From: Mycolicibacterium crocinum | GTDB taxonomy: Bacteria; Actinomycetota; Actinomycetes; Mycobacteriales; Mycobacteriaceae | Reading direction: 5' to 3' | Assembly (NCBI RefSeq): GCF_022370635.2 | Contig: NZ_CP092362.2 | Coordinates: forward strand, 3,224,001 to 3,288,000 | Length of the DNA stretch: 64,000 nucleotides | Shown here: positions 43,986-54,112 of the stretch, in pieces | How positions within the stretch are numbered: the stretch's first letter is position 1 | Layout of the letters: each line of letters begins with the position of its first letter | Made by a program: the position numbers and the translations under genes | The notes under the pieces: model-generated | The model's input: the letters and a program-made list of their open reading frames with translations, nothing else | What the model was told of the DNA's origin: nothing | Database searches by the model: none

Positions 43986-44555
43986 ATGAGCGCGCCAACG
44001 CGGGCCACCTACCGCACCATGGCCGAGGGCACCGCACAGGACTATGCCCTCATCGAGCGTGCGGAAGCGGCGAACAACGCCGGATTGGTCGATCGCGTCC
44101 TGGGCTTGGTCGAAGCACTCGCCGACGGCGAGCAGGCCTACCCGGTGAGCCGGCTGGACCATTCGCTGCAGTCAGCGACTCGTGCCTTCGACGACGGCCG
44201 AACCGCCGAGTATGTCGTCGCTGCCCTCCTGCACGACATCGGCGACACGTTCGCGCCCCATGCCCACGGTGCGTTCGCATCCGCCGTCATCGCGCCGTAC
44301 GTGTCAGAGCGGACAGCCTGGATCGTCAAGGTGCATCCAGAATTTCAGCAGTATTACTACGCCCCGCACATGGGCGGGGTCCGCGACGCCCGGGAACGCT
44401 ACCGCGGACATCCGTGGTTCGGCGACGCGGTGGAATTCTGTGAGAAGTACGACCAGAACTGCTTCGACCGCGGATTCGAACACCGGTCGCTTGCGTTCTT
44501 CCGGCCCATCGTCGAGGACGTCTTCTCCCGCGAACCGTGGCACGCCGCGGAATAG
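43986..44555 (+). CDS. HD-domain metal-dependent phosphohydrolase/oxygenase-like protein
   Basis: 189 residues from ATG 43986 (ribosome site gagaggagc). HD ligands are seen as His in SRLDHSLQSATRA, His-Asp in VVAALLHDIGD and further His in FAPHAHGAFASAV. The size and the two-metal type pattern resemble the PhnZ/myo-inositol-oxygenase branch of HD proteins as well as plain phosphohydrolases; I cannot decide. WFGDAVEFCEKYDQNCFDRGF near the C-terminus fits the PhnZ-like branch. A small zinc-ribbon gene lies 12 bp away, convergent. Confidence 0.83.
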   Translation: MSAPTRATYRTMAEGTAQDYALIERAEAANNAGLVDRVLGLVEALADGEQAYPVSRLDHSLQSATRAFDDGRTAEYVVAALLHDIGDTFAPHAHGAFASAVIAPYVSERTAWIVKVHPEFQQYYYAPHMGGVRDARERYRGHPWFGDAVEFCEKYDQNCFDRGFEHRSLAFFRPIVEDVFSREPWHAAE

Positions 44556-44567
44556 CCGCCCCAGGGA

Positions 44568-44663
44568 TCAGGCGGCCTCGTGGTTCGTGGGGGCCGCGCA
44601 CGAGGCGCAGTCCGGGCTGTCGATGTCGAGTTGCCCGCAGGTCGGGCAGATGAACGGAATCAT
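44568..44663 (-). CDS. 31-residue zinc-ribbon-like protein
   Basis: ATG 44663 is preceded by a good ribosome site (gaagga) and the frame closes at 44568. The product is only 31 residues but has two knuckles, CPTCG (residues 6-10) and CASC (19-22), separated by ten residues, which could bind one zinc or iron. Too short for standard gene calling. The neat Cys pairs and ribosome site support a real gene. Confidence 0.72.
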   Translation of the reverse strand: MIPFICPTCGQLDIDSPDCASCAAPTNHEAA

Positions 44664-44759
44664 GAGGTTTCCTTCGTCTCGCGGTCCGACGCCGGCTTAC
44701 TTCGACGTTGGCGCATTGTTACCCCGCCCCGTCGTGCCCGAAACGTTATCGGCGGGCGG

Positions 44760-45551
44760 CTACCCCAAGCTGTTCCGGAAGCGGCGCATCCCGGCGATCC
44801 ACCGCTCGTAGTCAGCGCCCTTCTGCCGGTACATGGTCAGCACCTCGGGATGCGGCAACACCAGGAACGTGCCGTCGGCGATGGCCTGGACGATGAGGGC
44901 GGCGACGGCGTCCGGGTCGATCACCGCGCCCGCGCTGGTGACCGAGGCGCCTGCCACTCGGATCTCTTCGTCCGGCGATTCGGCCATGCCGCGCAGGAGC
45001 GGCGTGTCCACCCCCATCGGGCACACGCAGCTCACCCCGATCCCCTTGTCCCCGTAGCGGATGGACAACCACTCGGCGAATCCGACGGCGGCGTGCTTGG
45101 TCACGCTGTAGGGCGCCGCGCCCAGCTGGGTGAGCAGACCGGCGGCCGACGCGACCGAGACGAAATGTCCGCGGCCGCGCTCAAGCCACTCCGGCACAAC
45201 AGCTTTCGCTGCTCGGATGTGAGCACGCAGGTTGACGTCGATGATCCGATCCCACGCGGCTTCGTCGTCGCCGAGGCCGGATTCACCCGCGATCCCGGCA
45301 TTTGCGACATAGATGTCTACTCGTCCGAACGCGCCGCCTGCGGCATCGAGGAGAGCGGCAATACCCTCGGCGCTCGAGGCGTCCGCCGCTATCCCCACAC
45401 CACCGATCGACGCGGCGGTCTCGGCGACCGCGTCTGCATCGATGTCGCCGACCACCACCGAGGACCCGGCCGCGGCCAGCGCCACCGCAACGGCCCTGCC
45501 GATACCCGAACCCGCTCCGGTGACCACCGCCACCGATCCGTCGATGTCCAC
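44760..45551 (-). CDS. SDR-family oxidoreductase
   Basis: 263 residues, a classical short-chain dehydrogenase: TGAGSGIG (about 11-18), VVVGDIDADAV with Asp after strand 2 (NAD(H) preference), ANAG (about 87-90), catalytic Ser in SVASAAGL, and Tyr/Lys in YSVTKHAAVGFAEWL. CPMGVDTPLLRG follows. The C-terminal HPEVLTMYRQKGADYERWI tail is seen in mycobacterial SDRs of lipid or steroid metabolism. Substrate unknown. Confidence 0.92.
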   Translation of the reverse strand: MDIDGSVAVVTGAGSGIGRAVAVALAAAGSSVVVGDIDADAVAETAASIGGVGIAADASSAEGIAALLDAAGGAFGRVDIYVANAGIAGESGLGDDEAAWDRIIDVNLRAHIRAAKAVVPEWLERGRGHFVSVASAAGLLTQLGAAPYSVTKHAAVGFAEWLSIRYGDKGIGVSCVCPMGVDTPLLRGMAESPDEEIRVAGASVTSAGAVIDPDAVAALIVQAIADGTFLVLPHPEVLTMYRQKGADYERWIAGMRRFRNSLG

Positions 45552-45762
45552 GGGGACATGTCTAGCGCACCGGCAGAGGATCGCGCGGCCCGGTTGTTGA
45601 CCAGGCCAGGAACCAGATGTTGCTGGAAGTGACTATTGAGACAGTTTATAGTGCACCATTGCCGTGATTTGCTTTGGTTCTTCTTTGCGCATCCGCTATT
45701 CTTGCTGAGGCTTTAGGCGTCCCGGACAGTTCTGCCACCGGGCGGTGCAGGAAGGGGCCGCG

Positions 45763-48155
45763 ATGCCCAAGACCGCCCGTGTCGCGATCGGCGCCTCCGT
45801 CGTTTTCGTCGCGTTCGTGGTGTGGTCCTTCGGTGGCTGGTCGCAGGGCGCCCACGTTGAAGCAGTTGACGACATCGTGTTCGTGATCCTGGGCGTTGTT
45901 GCAGCCATCTTCACTGCCCTGGCGGCGCGGGCGGTGCATGGGCAAATGCGCGCGGCATGGGTCGCGATCACGATCGGAATGGTGGGCTGGGCACTCGGCG
46001 AGTTGCTGTGGGCCTACTACGAGCTCGCTCTCGACGAGCCGCCGTTCCCCTCACTGGCGGACGCGGCGTATCTGGTCATGCCCGTCGGTTTCTGCGTGGG
46101 TCTGCTGCTGTTTCCCGCCGACAGCGGCCAGTCACGGGCCCGCACGCTGCTCGACGGAATGATCGTGGCAGGATCGCTCTTCCTGGTGAGCTGGGTGACC
46201 ATCTTGAGCCCGATCTACTCGGCCGGGTCGGACAGCGCGCCGGCCATGATCATCTCCCTGGCGTATCCGCTCTCGGACGTGGTGGTGCTGACCATCGCCG
46301 CGCTGGCCTGGCTGCGGGCAGCCGATGACCAACGCCGGGTATTGAACGCACTGACCATGGCGATGGTCTTCATCGCTGTAGCCGACAGCGGTTTTGCCTA
46401 CCTGACAGCGAAGAATGCGTATTCCAGCGGAAGCGTGATCGACGCGGGATGGGTCGCCGGACTGCTGCTCATCATGGTGGCGGCCACCTCCAGCCGCGAC
46501 GAGATCCGCCTGCCGAAGGCGCGAGCCGACGTGACGAGTTGGGCGTCGGTCTGGTTTCCCTACGCCCCGCTGCTTCTGGCCGGCATCGTCGCCGCCGCCG
46601 AGCCGGCGACCGTTTTCCAGACTCCGCTGGTGGGGACCGTGGGAACGCTGCTGATGCTGGCAGTACTGGGCCGCCAGTACCTGGCGGTGACGGAGAATCG
46701 CCGGCTGCTGGCAACCGTCGCCGAACAGGCGCTGCGGGACCCGCTCACCGGCCTGGCCAACCGCGCGATGTTCTCCGACCGTCTCGAGGAGGCGATGCAA
46801 CGACGGGAGCGCGACCGTGGGTCGGTGGCGCTGATCATCTTGGACCTCAACGATTTCAAGCTCGTCAACGACGCTCTGGCCACCCGGCCGGCGACGAACT
46901 GTTGAACCGGGCCGGTGAGCGGATTCTGGGTTGTGTCCGTAACAGTGACACCGTCGCCCGTCTCGGCGGCGACGAATTCGTCGTCCTCATCGACGACGAC
47001 ACCTTGCGCGAGCACGCCGATCAGATCGCGCAGCGCATCGCAGAGTCCTTCGACAAACCCTTCACCATCGAGGGTCAGGAGCTGTTCATCAGGCCCAGCG
47101 TCGGGCTGGCGGTGGCAGGCCCGGGCGAACCCGCGGTGACGGCCGAAGACTTGGTCAAACGGGCCGACACGGCGATGTATGCCGCCAAGAAGACCCGCAC
47201 CCCCGGTGTGCAGCGGTACACCCACGAGCTGCACCTGGACACCTCGGCCGACAACGGTCTGATCCAACGGTTGCACAGTGCGCCGTCACCCGAGGACGCC
47301 GCGTCGAAGCAGCTGCTCGGTGAATTGCGCGAGGCCATCGATTCCGTTGAGCTCACGTTGGCCTATCAGCCCAAGTTCAACCTCATCACCGGCCGCATGG
47401 TGGGCGTCGAAGCCTTGATCCGCTGGCCGCACCACCGCCGCGGCCTGCTCAGTCCGGACGAATTCCTGCCTTTGGTTCGACACCACGGCCTGATGCGCCC
47501 GGTCACCGATCTGGTGATCAACACCGCGCTCGACGCCGCACTCGGGTGGCATCAGGCGGCAGTGCATCTGCCGGTGGCCGTCAACATGTCGGCACCGCTG
47601 CTGGCCGATCCCCACCTGCCCGCCCGAATCCGCCGATCGCTGGCCGATCGCGATCTGCCGGCCAGTGCGCTGACCGTCGAGATCACCGAGGATCTGGTGC
47701 TGGGAAATATGGAGGGCACCCGCGATGTCCTGAACCAGTTGCGCCGCAGCGGTATTCGCATCGCCATCGATGACTTCGGCACCGGCTACTCCACCTTGTC
47801 GTATCTGTGCGAGCTGCCCGTCGACGAGGTCAAGCTGGACCGGCGGCTCGTGGTCCAGATCTTGGACGATGCGCGGGTGGCGACCGTGGTTCGCGCCGTG
47901 ATCACGCTTGCCCACGAACTGGGCTTGATCGTCGTGGCTGAGGGCGTCGAGGACGCTGAAATCGCCACGTGTCTCATCGAATTCGGCTGCGACGTGGTGC
48001 AGGGCTTCTATTTCAGCGTGCCGCTGTCCGCCGAAGAGGTGTTGCTGTTGGCCGCTGAGCACGAGCGCCAGGTCCCGGGCATGGGCTCGGACCCAATTGG
48101 CGGCAACGCTGTGACTCTGGGAACACACCGTGCCCGATCCGGGCGTGATTTGTGA
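45763..48155 (+). pseudogene. Membrane GGDEF-EAL cyclic-di-GMP protein, one frameshift
   Basis: ATG 45763 follows a ribosome site (caggaagg). Residues about 1-320 are eight to nine membrane spans. GGDEF follows (RDPLTGLANRAMF, then VARLGGDEFVVLID), preceded by an intact RxxD product-inhibition site (RNSD five residues before GGDEF). Then EAL: VGVEALIRWPHH, VNMSAPLL, DDFGTGYSTL, DEVKLDRRLV. The first frame ends at 46905. Adding one G at 46878-46879 gives NDALGHPAGDELLN and restores about 797 residues. So this is a homopolymer loss or an assembly error. Intact, it would make and degrade cyclic di-GMP. Confidence 0.9.
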
Positions 48156-48195
48156 TGATGGAAGGGCGGTAATCGCTTCGGCGAAGGAGGTGGCG

Positions 48196-48639
48196 ATGAT
48201 GCCGACACAGACTCCACCGAGCGCCCCTGTCCTGCTCTACGACGGCGTGTGCGGTGTGTGCAACGCCGCGGTGCGCACCATTCTTCGATACGACCATCGC
48301 GGAACGCTACGGTTCGCCGCTCTGGACAGTGACTTCGCGCGCGAAACGATCTCTCGCCACCCGGAGCTGGTAGGCCTCGATACCGCCGTCTTCGTGCGTC
48401 ATCCCGAGGAGCCCGGCGAGGCGGTGTATGCCCGCTCCAGCGCCCTGCTGCAGGTCGCGGCATACCTCGGTGGCTGGTGGCGATTGGCGTTGGCGGCGTA
48501 CGTGATTCCGCCGGCGGTACGTGACTGGCTCTACGGCAGGTTCGCCGCCGTGCGCTATCGGGTCGGAAGGCGATACGACACCTGTCCCATTCCGACCGCT
48601 GACGTGCGCAGCCGCTTCCTCGATGCCTCCTACGGCTAA
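48196..48639 (+). CDS. DCC-family thiol-disulfide oxidoreductase-like protein (DUF393)
   Basis: 147 residues from ATG 48196 (ribosome site gaaggagg). The defining motif YDGVCGVCN is at about residues 15-23 and TLRFAALDSDFAR, DTAVFV and YARSSALLQVAAYLGGWWRL follow, as in the DCC family. The CxxC-like pair (CGVC) suggests thiol chemistry; the physiological role is not known. It begins 40 bp after the GGDEF-EAL gene on the same strand. Confidence 0.9.
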   Translation: MMPTQTPPSAPVLLYDGVCGVCNAAVRTILRYDHRGTLRFAALDSDFARETISRHPELVGLDTAVFVRHPEEPGEAVYARSSALLQVAAYLGGWWRLALAAYVIPPAVRDWLYGRFAAVRYRVGRRYDTCPIPTADVRSRFLDASYG

Positions 48640-48716
48640 GTCGGCGCAGCCATACCCGCTCTTTGCTCGCGGCTCATCGTTCGCTAGCGTCACTGAGATC
48701 TACGAACGGAGTTCAC

Positions 48717-49115
48717 ATGGGCGAGCGCATTCCGATGGTCGATTACCTGGTGCTCGACGACGGTGAACCCCACCTCGTGGCGCATGAGTGCACATCCTGC
48801 GGTGCCCGGTTCTTCGACCGGCGCAATGCCTGCGCGAAGTGTTTCGCCACCGAATTCCAGACGGTTCCGGTCGCCACCGAAGGCACGGTACGCACGTTCA
48901 CCATCGTCACCTTCGCCGCCCCTGGTGTGCCGGTCCCCTTCGTCGCATCCGTCGTCGACTGCGACGGCACTCAGGTACGCGCCAATCTCGTCAACGTCGA
49001 GCCCGACCCCGACCACGTCCACGACGGCATGAAGGTGCGCCTGAGCACGTACTCGCTCGGCACCGACACAGAAGGCACCGAGGCCATCGGATTCGGCTTC
49101 GAGCCCATCGCCTGA
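48717..49115 (+). CDS. DUF35 OB-fold / zinc-ribbon acyl-CoA-binding partner
   Basis: 132 residues from ATG 48717. A rubredoxin-like zinc ribbon is seen in CTSCGARFFDRRNACAKC (about 22-40), followed by an OB-fold (GTVRTFTIVTFAAPGVPVPFV). These proteins pair with thiolase-like or MaoC-like enzymes and bind the CoA end of the substrate. The thiolase gene starts 36 bp downstream, so the two form an operon and probably a complex in acyl-CoA or steroid side-chain breakdown. Confidence 0.92.
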   Translation: MGERIPMVDYLVLDDGEPHLVAHECTSCGARFFDRRNACAKCFATEFQTVPVATEGTVRTFTIVTFAAPGVPVPFVASVVDCDGTQVRANLVNVEPDPDHVHDGMKVRLSTYSLGTDTEGTEAIGFGFEPIA

Positions 49116-49150
49116 CTCCCCCATCACGCAACCGCTTCCAAGGAGATGTC

Positions 49151-50362
49151 ATGAGTGCCAGCGACGAGATCTGGATCCTCGGTATTCGGATGACCAAGTT
49201 CGGCAAGCACGCCGACAAGGACACCGTCGACCTGGCCGCCGAGGCCGCCATGGCGGCGCTGCAGGACGCCGGCGTGAGCATGGCCGACATCGGCGTACTG
49301 GCCGCGGGCAATCTCATGAACGCCAGCGCCGGCATCGGCCAGCAGCTGCAGAAGCAGGTGGGCCAGACCGGCATCCCGGTGTACAACGTCGCCAACGCCT
49401 GCGCCACCGGCGCCACCGCTCTACGCACCGCGATTATGGCCGTCAAGGCCGGCGAGGTGCGCTACGGCATGGCCGTCGGAGTGGAAAAGCTTTCCGGGGC
49501 AGGGCTTCTGGGCGCCGGCGGCCGGAAGAAAGATGACTCCGGCGTGTGGGAGCCGTCAGGCCGGTTCGGTGCCGTTGCGCCGATCGACGGGCGCATCGGC
49601 ACCGAGGCCATGCCCGGGGTGTTCGCCCAGATCGGCACCGAATACGGACACAAGTACGACGGCACCAGCTTCGAGTTGTTCGCCAAGATCAGCGAGAAGA
49701 ACCATGCGCATTCGACGTTGAATCCGCTGGCCGCCTACCAGAAGCGGTTCACCCTCGAGCAGATCATGAACGACGTCATGATCGCCTACCCCAACACCCG
49801 CCCGATGTGCTCGGCCAACTGCGACGGCGCGGCGGCCGCAATCGTGTGCAACGGTGAAACTCTCAAGACACTGTCGGCCGAACAACGCCGGCGGGCCGTG
49901 AAGGTGTCGGCATCGGTGTTGACCACGGATCCGTACGAAGAGGGCTGCCAGGTCCTGCCGAACGTCAACACCCTGACGCGCAACGCGGCCGCCACCGCCT
50001 ACGAGCGGGCCGGCGTCGGTCCACAGGACCTCGACCTGGTCGAGTTGCACGACTGCTTCGCGACCGCCGAGTTGGTCCACTACGACAATCTGATGCTGTG
50101 CGAAGAAGGCGGCGCAGCCGACTTTTTCAACTCGGGCGCCACCTGGCGTGACGGTTCGACGCCGGTCAACGTTTCCGGTGGCCTCCAATCCAAGGGTCAT
50201 CCGATCGCGGCGACCGGCATCGCAAACATTTGGGAGATTTGCCACCACCTGCGCGGTGAGGCCGGTGACCGGCAGATCGAGAACGCCAAGGTGGGCTTGG
50301 CCCATGTCATCGGCCTGGGATCAGCTTGCGGGGTCCACATCTTGGAGAAATCTGCCGCCTGA
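49151..50362 (+). CDS. Thiolase / lipid-transfer-protein-type acetyltransferase
   Basis: 403 residues from ATG 49151 (ribosome site aaggagat). Thiolase features: nucleophile Cys in VYNVANACATGATAL (about residue 86), DLVELHDCFATAELVHYD, GGLQSKGHPIAATGIANI (His) and the second Cys in GLGSACGVHILEK. The set matches the SCP2/Ltp branch of thiolase-like enzymes, which act on branched or steroid acyl-CoAs, either as ketothiolases or aldolases. The DUF35 partner directly upstream supports this. It could contribute to lipid use along with the nearby P450 and SDR. Confidence 0.92.
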   Translation: MSASDEIWILGIRMTKFGKHADKDTVDLAAEAAMAALQDAGVSMADIGVLAAGNLMNASAGIGQQLQKQVGQTGIPVYNVANACATGATALRTAIMAVKAGEVRYGMAVGVEKLSGAGLLGAGGRKKDDSGVWEPSGRFGAVAPIDGRIGTEAMPGVFAQIGTEYGHKYDGTSFELFAKISEKNHAHSTLNPLAAYQKRFTLEQIMNDVMIAYPNTRPMCSANCDGAAAAIVCNGETLKTLSAEQRRRAVKVSASVLTTDPYEEGCQVLPNVNTLTRNAAATAYERAGVGPQDLDLVELHDCFATAELVHYDNLMLCEEGGAADFFNSGATWRDGSTPVNVSGGLQSKGHPIAATGIANIWEICHHLRGEAGDRQIENAKVGLAHVIGLGSACGVHILEKSAA

Positions 50363-50538
50363 GCGGCCGAGTCGTAGCTCAACAAACTCTCGAGCACAAG
50401 AGTCACGACTACTGCATTTGCACTTGTCTCCGGTGGCAAATTGAAGTACCCGACATCTGTGCAGATACTTACTTGACTGTAAATAGTCTGGTTAAATCCT
50501 CGGCATCTGCTTGTCGATGTACCCGGGGGTTATGAGCA

Positions 50539-51687
50539 GTGAAGCTTCTTCAAGGGCGTCGTCGTCCTGCCGCGAAGGCCGATGCCGAGTCCTATAAATG
50601 GTTCAGCGCGTGCGCTGAGGCGGTGACGTTCGGCGTCGGTGCGATGCTGGTCAGTCGCTCCGAGATCGTCCACCCCGGCGCGAAGGCGCCGAATCCCACC
50701 GACCGGGCGGCGACCGTTGCGCTGGGCTTACGCTCGATCGCTCAGCTGCTGCAAACGCCGAAGACATCGGTGCCCGCGCCCGAGAAGGTGGTGCGCAGCG
50801 CCCTTCTCATTCCGATCTACACGGCGTTGTCCCTGGTACTTCGCGCCCGTACGTGGGTGGGCCGGATGATCCCGTTGCTGGGTCGGACAAGCTTCGGTGC
50901 CGTACTGCCGTGCCGGGTGCCCGACATCATCGGGACCTACATCTGGGTCTTCCAGGAGTGGGAGCCCGATCTGACGCGCTTCATCGCGAGCCGGGTCGGC
51001 CCCGGCGACGTCTTCGTCGACGTCGGAGCGAACATCGGCTACTACACGCTGCTGGCAGCACGCTCGATGGGTGCCGGTGGCTGCACGGTCGCCGTCGAGG
51101 CATCACCGGCGATGTTCGACGAACTGCGACGCAATGTCGCGGCCGACGAGTTCGGCGACCACGTGCGTCTGGTCAACAAGGCCGCTGCAGCAGAGCCGGG
51201 GACGCTGACGGTGTTCGCCGGTCCGTCCGGAAACGCCGGAATGACGACCACCCTGGCAACCCGCGGCCTGAACGTCGAGTCGACCGTCGAGGCGATGCGG
51301 CTCGACCAGATGCTGACGCCCGCCGAGATCGCCTCGATCCGATTGATCAAAATCGACGTCGAGGGCGCCGAACCCGACGTCCTGGCCGGCATGGGCGATT
51401 TGATCGCGTCGCTTCGGCCCGACGCCGAGATCGTCGTCGAACTGTCACCGCAATGGTGGCCCGACACAGGGCTGCGGCCAATCGACGTGCTGCGCCCCTT
51501 CATCGACGCCGGCTTCAACGTCTACGAGATGAAGAACAGCTACACCGCATGGCGTTATCTATGGCCCAACGATGTGATCGATCCACCCCGGGTGCGAGGT
51601 GACCTGACCGAGCGAGTGGAGCGGCTCGAAGTCGTGCTGTCCCGCTATGACGGCGACTACCTGCCGATCAGGCCCGAACATCACTGA
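50539..51687 (+). CDS. FkbM-family methyltransferase
   Basis: 382 residues from GTG 50539. An N-terminal region of about 130 residues with a hydrophobic stretch (SALLIPIYTALSLVLRA) precedes the methyltransferase domain: SAM motif VFVDVGANIGYYTLLAARS (about 155-173), acidic VAVEASPAMFDELRRNV, and the FkbM signature LIKIDVEGAEPDVLAGM. A C-terminal coil (RVERLEVVLSRY) closes it. Family members O-methylate sugars and hydroxyls of natural products or surface glycolipids. Convergent with the second GGDEF-EAL gene, overlapping by 20 bp. Confidence 0.9.
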   Translation: MKLLQGRRRPAAKADAESYKWFSACAEAVTFGVGAMLVSRSEIVHPGAKAPNPTDRAATVALGLRSIAQLLQTPKTSVPAPEKVVRSALLIPIYTALSLVLRARTWVGRMIPLLGRTSFGAVLPCRVPDIIGTYIWVFQEWEPDLTRFIASRVGPGDVFVDVGANIGYYTLLAARSMGAGGCTVAVEASPAMFDELRRNVAADEFGDHVRLVNKAAAAEPGTLTVFAGPSGNAGMTTTLATRGLNVESTVEAMRLDQMLTPAEIASIRLIKIDVEGAEPDVLAGMGDLIASLRPDAEIVVELSPQWWPDTGLRPIDVLRPFIDAGFNVYEMKNSYTAWRYLWPNDVIDPPRVRGDLTERVERLEVVLSRYDGDYLPIRPEHH

Positions 51688-53941
51688 AGCCCGCGATGTC
51701 GGCGAGCGATGATGCTCGCCCGAACAAATGTCCCTGCGCCAATCCGCATCCGGCCGTGAAGATCGTCTCGGCCTGATCCGAGGTCTCGATGCCTTCGGCA
51801 ATCACGTTGAGCCCCAAGGCTTCACACAGCCCAATGACCGATTGGTAAAGGGTGAGATTGCGTCGTGGGTCGACGCCCAGCGCGAGGCCACGGTCCAATT
51901 TCACGATCTGCACCGGCAACTCGTGCAGATAGGTCAGCGAGTTGTAACCGGCACCGAAATCGTCCAAAGCCACCCTGATGCCCAGGTCATTCAAGCGTCT
52001 GATGGCGGCCGCCCCCTCGACCAGGTCGACGATCGGAACCGTCTCGGTGATCTCCAGCACCAACCGGGCTGCCGGCAGAGCATGCCGCTCGAGTGTGCGG
52101 GTGACGACACCCTCGAATCCCGCACTGCCGAGTCGCGCCGCACCGATGTTGACATGGACGTCCATATCGAGGCCGGCATCCCGAACGTCGGCGCAGGCCT
52201 GATCGAGCACCAGTGCATCCAGCTGCGCGCCCAACCCGTTTGCCTCCGCGAGGGCGACGAAGGTCTGCGGCGGGATCTGCATGCCACTCGGCGTCGTCCA
52301 CCTCGCGAGTGCCTCCACCGCCACCGGCGCCCCGTGCGGTAGCTCGACGATCGGCTGGTACTTCAGCCGAAAGCCTTGCGGTGTACCACCTTTCGCCTGG
52401 CGCAGGGCCGTCGGAAAGTCCTCCGACACACTGAACGCCGGCCGGTAGACCACCGCGGTGTCCTTGCCCAGCCGCTTGCCCGTGTACATCGAGATGTCGG
52501 CCTGCCGCAGCAGATCATCCGATGTCGGGGCCAGGCCGTGATGCCCCGGACTGACCAGACCCATGCTCGCCCGCACCCGGATCGACGTCCCGTGGACCGA
52601 GAACGGGCTGCGCAGCGCGACGCGTAGTTGGTCGGCGACGATCTCGGGCGTTCCGACTTCACCGGCGATGAGGATGGCGAACTCGTCTCCCCCGATGCGC
52701 GCGAGCGTGTCGTCGCGCCCGAGGCAGCTGCGAAGGCGGGCGCTGATGGCACACAGCAGCTCGTCGCCGGCCGCATGCCCGAATCGGTCGTTGACCTCTT
52801 TGAAGTCGTCGATGTCGACGAATATCAGGACGAACGGCCCATCGCGGATCGCTTCGTCGAGCCGCTGCGCCAGCAGGAGTCGGTTGGGCAGGTTGGTCAG
52901 CGCGTCGTGATGGGCCTGGTGCGCGAGTCGGCGCTTGGCATCGACGAGCTGTTCGGTCAACATTCGCTGTATCCGCATCGCCACCAGGTAGCGGGTAGCG
53001 ACAAGCAACGCCAGCGCCAGATAGGTCGTCGCGAAGAACACGTCGATTCCCCGCCCGACGATCACCTGGAACGTGAGGAGCGCCGTGCTGCCCATGAATC
53101 CGACGTAGGGAAGGGTCAATTGGGCCCAGTTGGTCGGCAACTCGTTCTGCGGACGGGGCCGTGGGGGCAGTTCGAGCAGGCTCCATGCGATCAGCAGCGG
53201 CGCGACGATGAACCCGGCGCCGATCCACAGATCCAGGCTCGACATGTCGACGCTGCGAAGGTAGGCCAGCAGCCGGTCGGAGGAAACGAGGGTGATGACT
53301 GCGGCGGCGAGCAACATGTAGTTGGCGCGGCCCAGCCGGTACGGCGGGTACCACATCGCGATGAGCACCGCGATCATCACCACCACCATTTCGACCGCGG
53401 CGATCGCGAGCACCACCGTGGTGTTGGTCGATCGAGGAAGAGCCGCGCTGTCTATGGCACCCGGACGAGCCAGGTAGATGAACTGAGAAAACGACAGTGC
53501 GCTGATCAGCCCGTCCAGGACGGTGGTCATGACCTTGCGCCAGGTGAGCCCCCTGGCCGGGGAGTCGTGATCGCGGCCGGCGCGAATCAGCAGGACCATC
53601 GCGGTGGAAAAGAAGAACGCGCCGACGAAGTAGGCGACCACACTCAGCCACGGCGCCGTGGCATGCCGGTCGGCAAAGCCCGCCAATTGCCACCCGAGTT
53701 CGGCCGCCAAGAAGATCGCCACCGCCGCGAGTAGGGACATTCGCCACCACCGCGACAGGCCGGTCACCCGGGGTATGACGGCCAACCCGACCACCAGCGC
53801 GGCAATACAGACAATTGCTTCGAGCGCGAATTGCACCCGGAGAGCCGTCGACACGCCCCATACGCCGACCGCGTTGAACGCTGCCGCCGCGACGACGGCG
53901 GCAGTCAGCCCGCAACCGAGGCGGCGACTCCCAAGCGACAA
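51668..53941 (-). CDS. Membrane GGDEF-EAL cyclic-di-GMP protein (intact)
   Basis: 757 residues from TTG 53941. About ten hydrophobic segments fill residues 1-320. GGDEF: HDALTNLPNRLLLAQRL, LIFVDIDDFKEVNDRFGHAAGDELL, LARIGGDEFAIL. The RxxD inhibition site is not in the canonical place (GRDD before TLARI). EAL: VAVEALARW, VNIGAARL, DDFGAGYNSLTYL, QIVKLDRGLALG. It could be a two-way cyclic di-GMP enzyme at the membrane. It shares layout with the frameshifted protein at 45763 but the membrane parts differ. Confidence 0.92.
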   Translation of the reverse strand: MSLGSRRLGCGLTAAVVAAAAFNAVGVWGVSTALRVQFALEAIVCIAALVVGLAVIPRVTGLSRWWRMSLLAAVAIFLAAELGWQLAGFADRHATAPWLSVVAYFVGAFFFSTAMVLLIRAGRDHDSPARGLTWRKVMTTVLDGLISALSFSQFIYLARPGAIDSAALPRSTNTTVVLAIAAVEMVVVMIAVLIAMWYPPYRLGRANYMLLAAAVITLVSSDRLLAYLRSVDMSSLDLWIGAGFIVAPLLIAWSLLELPPRPRPQNELPTNWAQLTLPYVGFMGSTALLTFQVIVGRGIDVFFATTYLALALLVATRYLVAMRIQRMLTEQLVDAKRRLAHQAHHDALTNLPNRLLLAQRLDEAIRDGPFVLIFVDIDDFKEVNDRFGHAAGDELLCAISARLRSCLGRDDTLARIGGDEFAILIAGEVGTPEIVADQLRVALRSPFSVHGTSIRVRASMGLVSPGHHGLAPTSDDLLRQADISMYTGKRLGKDTAVVYRPAFSVSEDFPTALRQAKGGTPQGFRLKYQPIVELPHGAPVAVEALARWTTPSGMQIPPQTFVALAEANGLGAQLDALVLDQACADVRDAGLDMDVHVNIGAARLGSAGFEGVVTRTLERHALPAARLVLEITETVPIVDLVEGAAAIRRLNDLGIRVALDDFGAGYNSLTYLHELPVQIVKLDRGLALGVDPRRNLTLYQSVIGLCEALGLNVIAEGIETSDQAETIFTAGCGLAQGHLFGRASSLADIAGFSDVRA

Positions 53942-54112
53942 CGCGTCCCCTCCAGCCCGCGGCGTTGACCGCCAATATCGTGGCAGAATAGCGCGGCGGC
54001 TGGACCGTTATCGCTCAACTGGGTGCGCCTAGCACTCGGCCGGCAAAGTGATCAGGCGCCCGTATGCATCGCTACTCGACCGGGTACTTCAACGCAAATG
54101 AGGTTCAATCGA

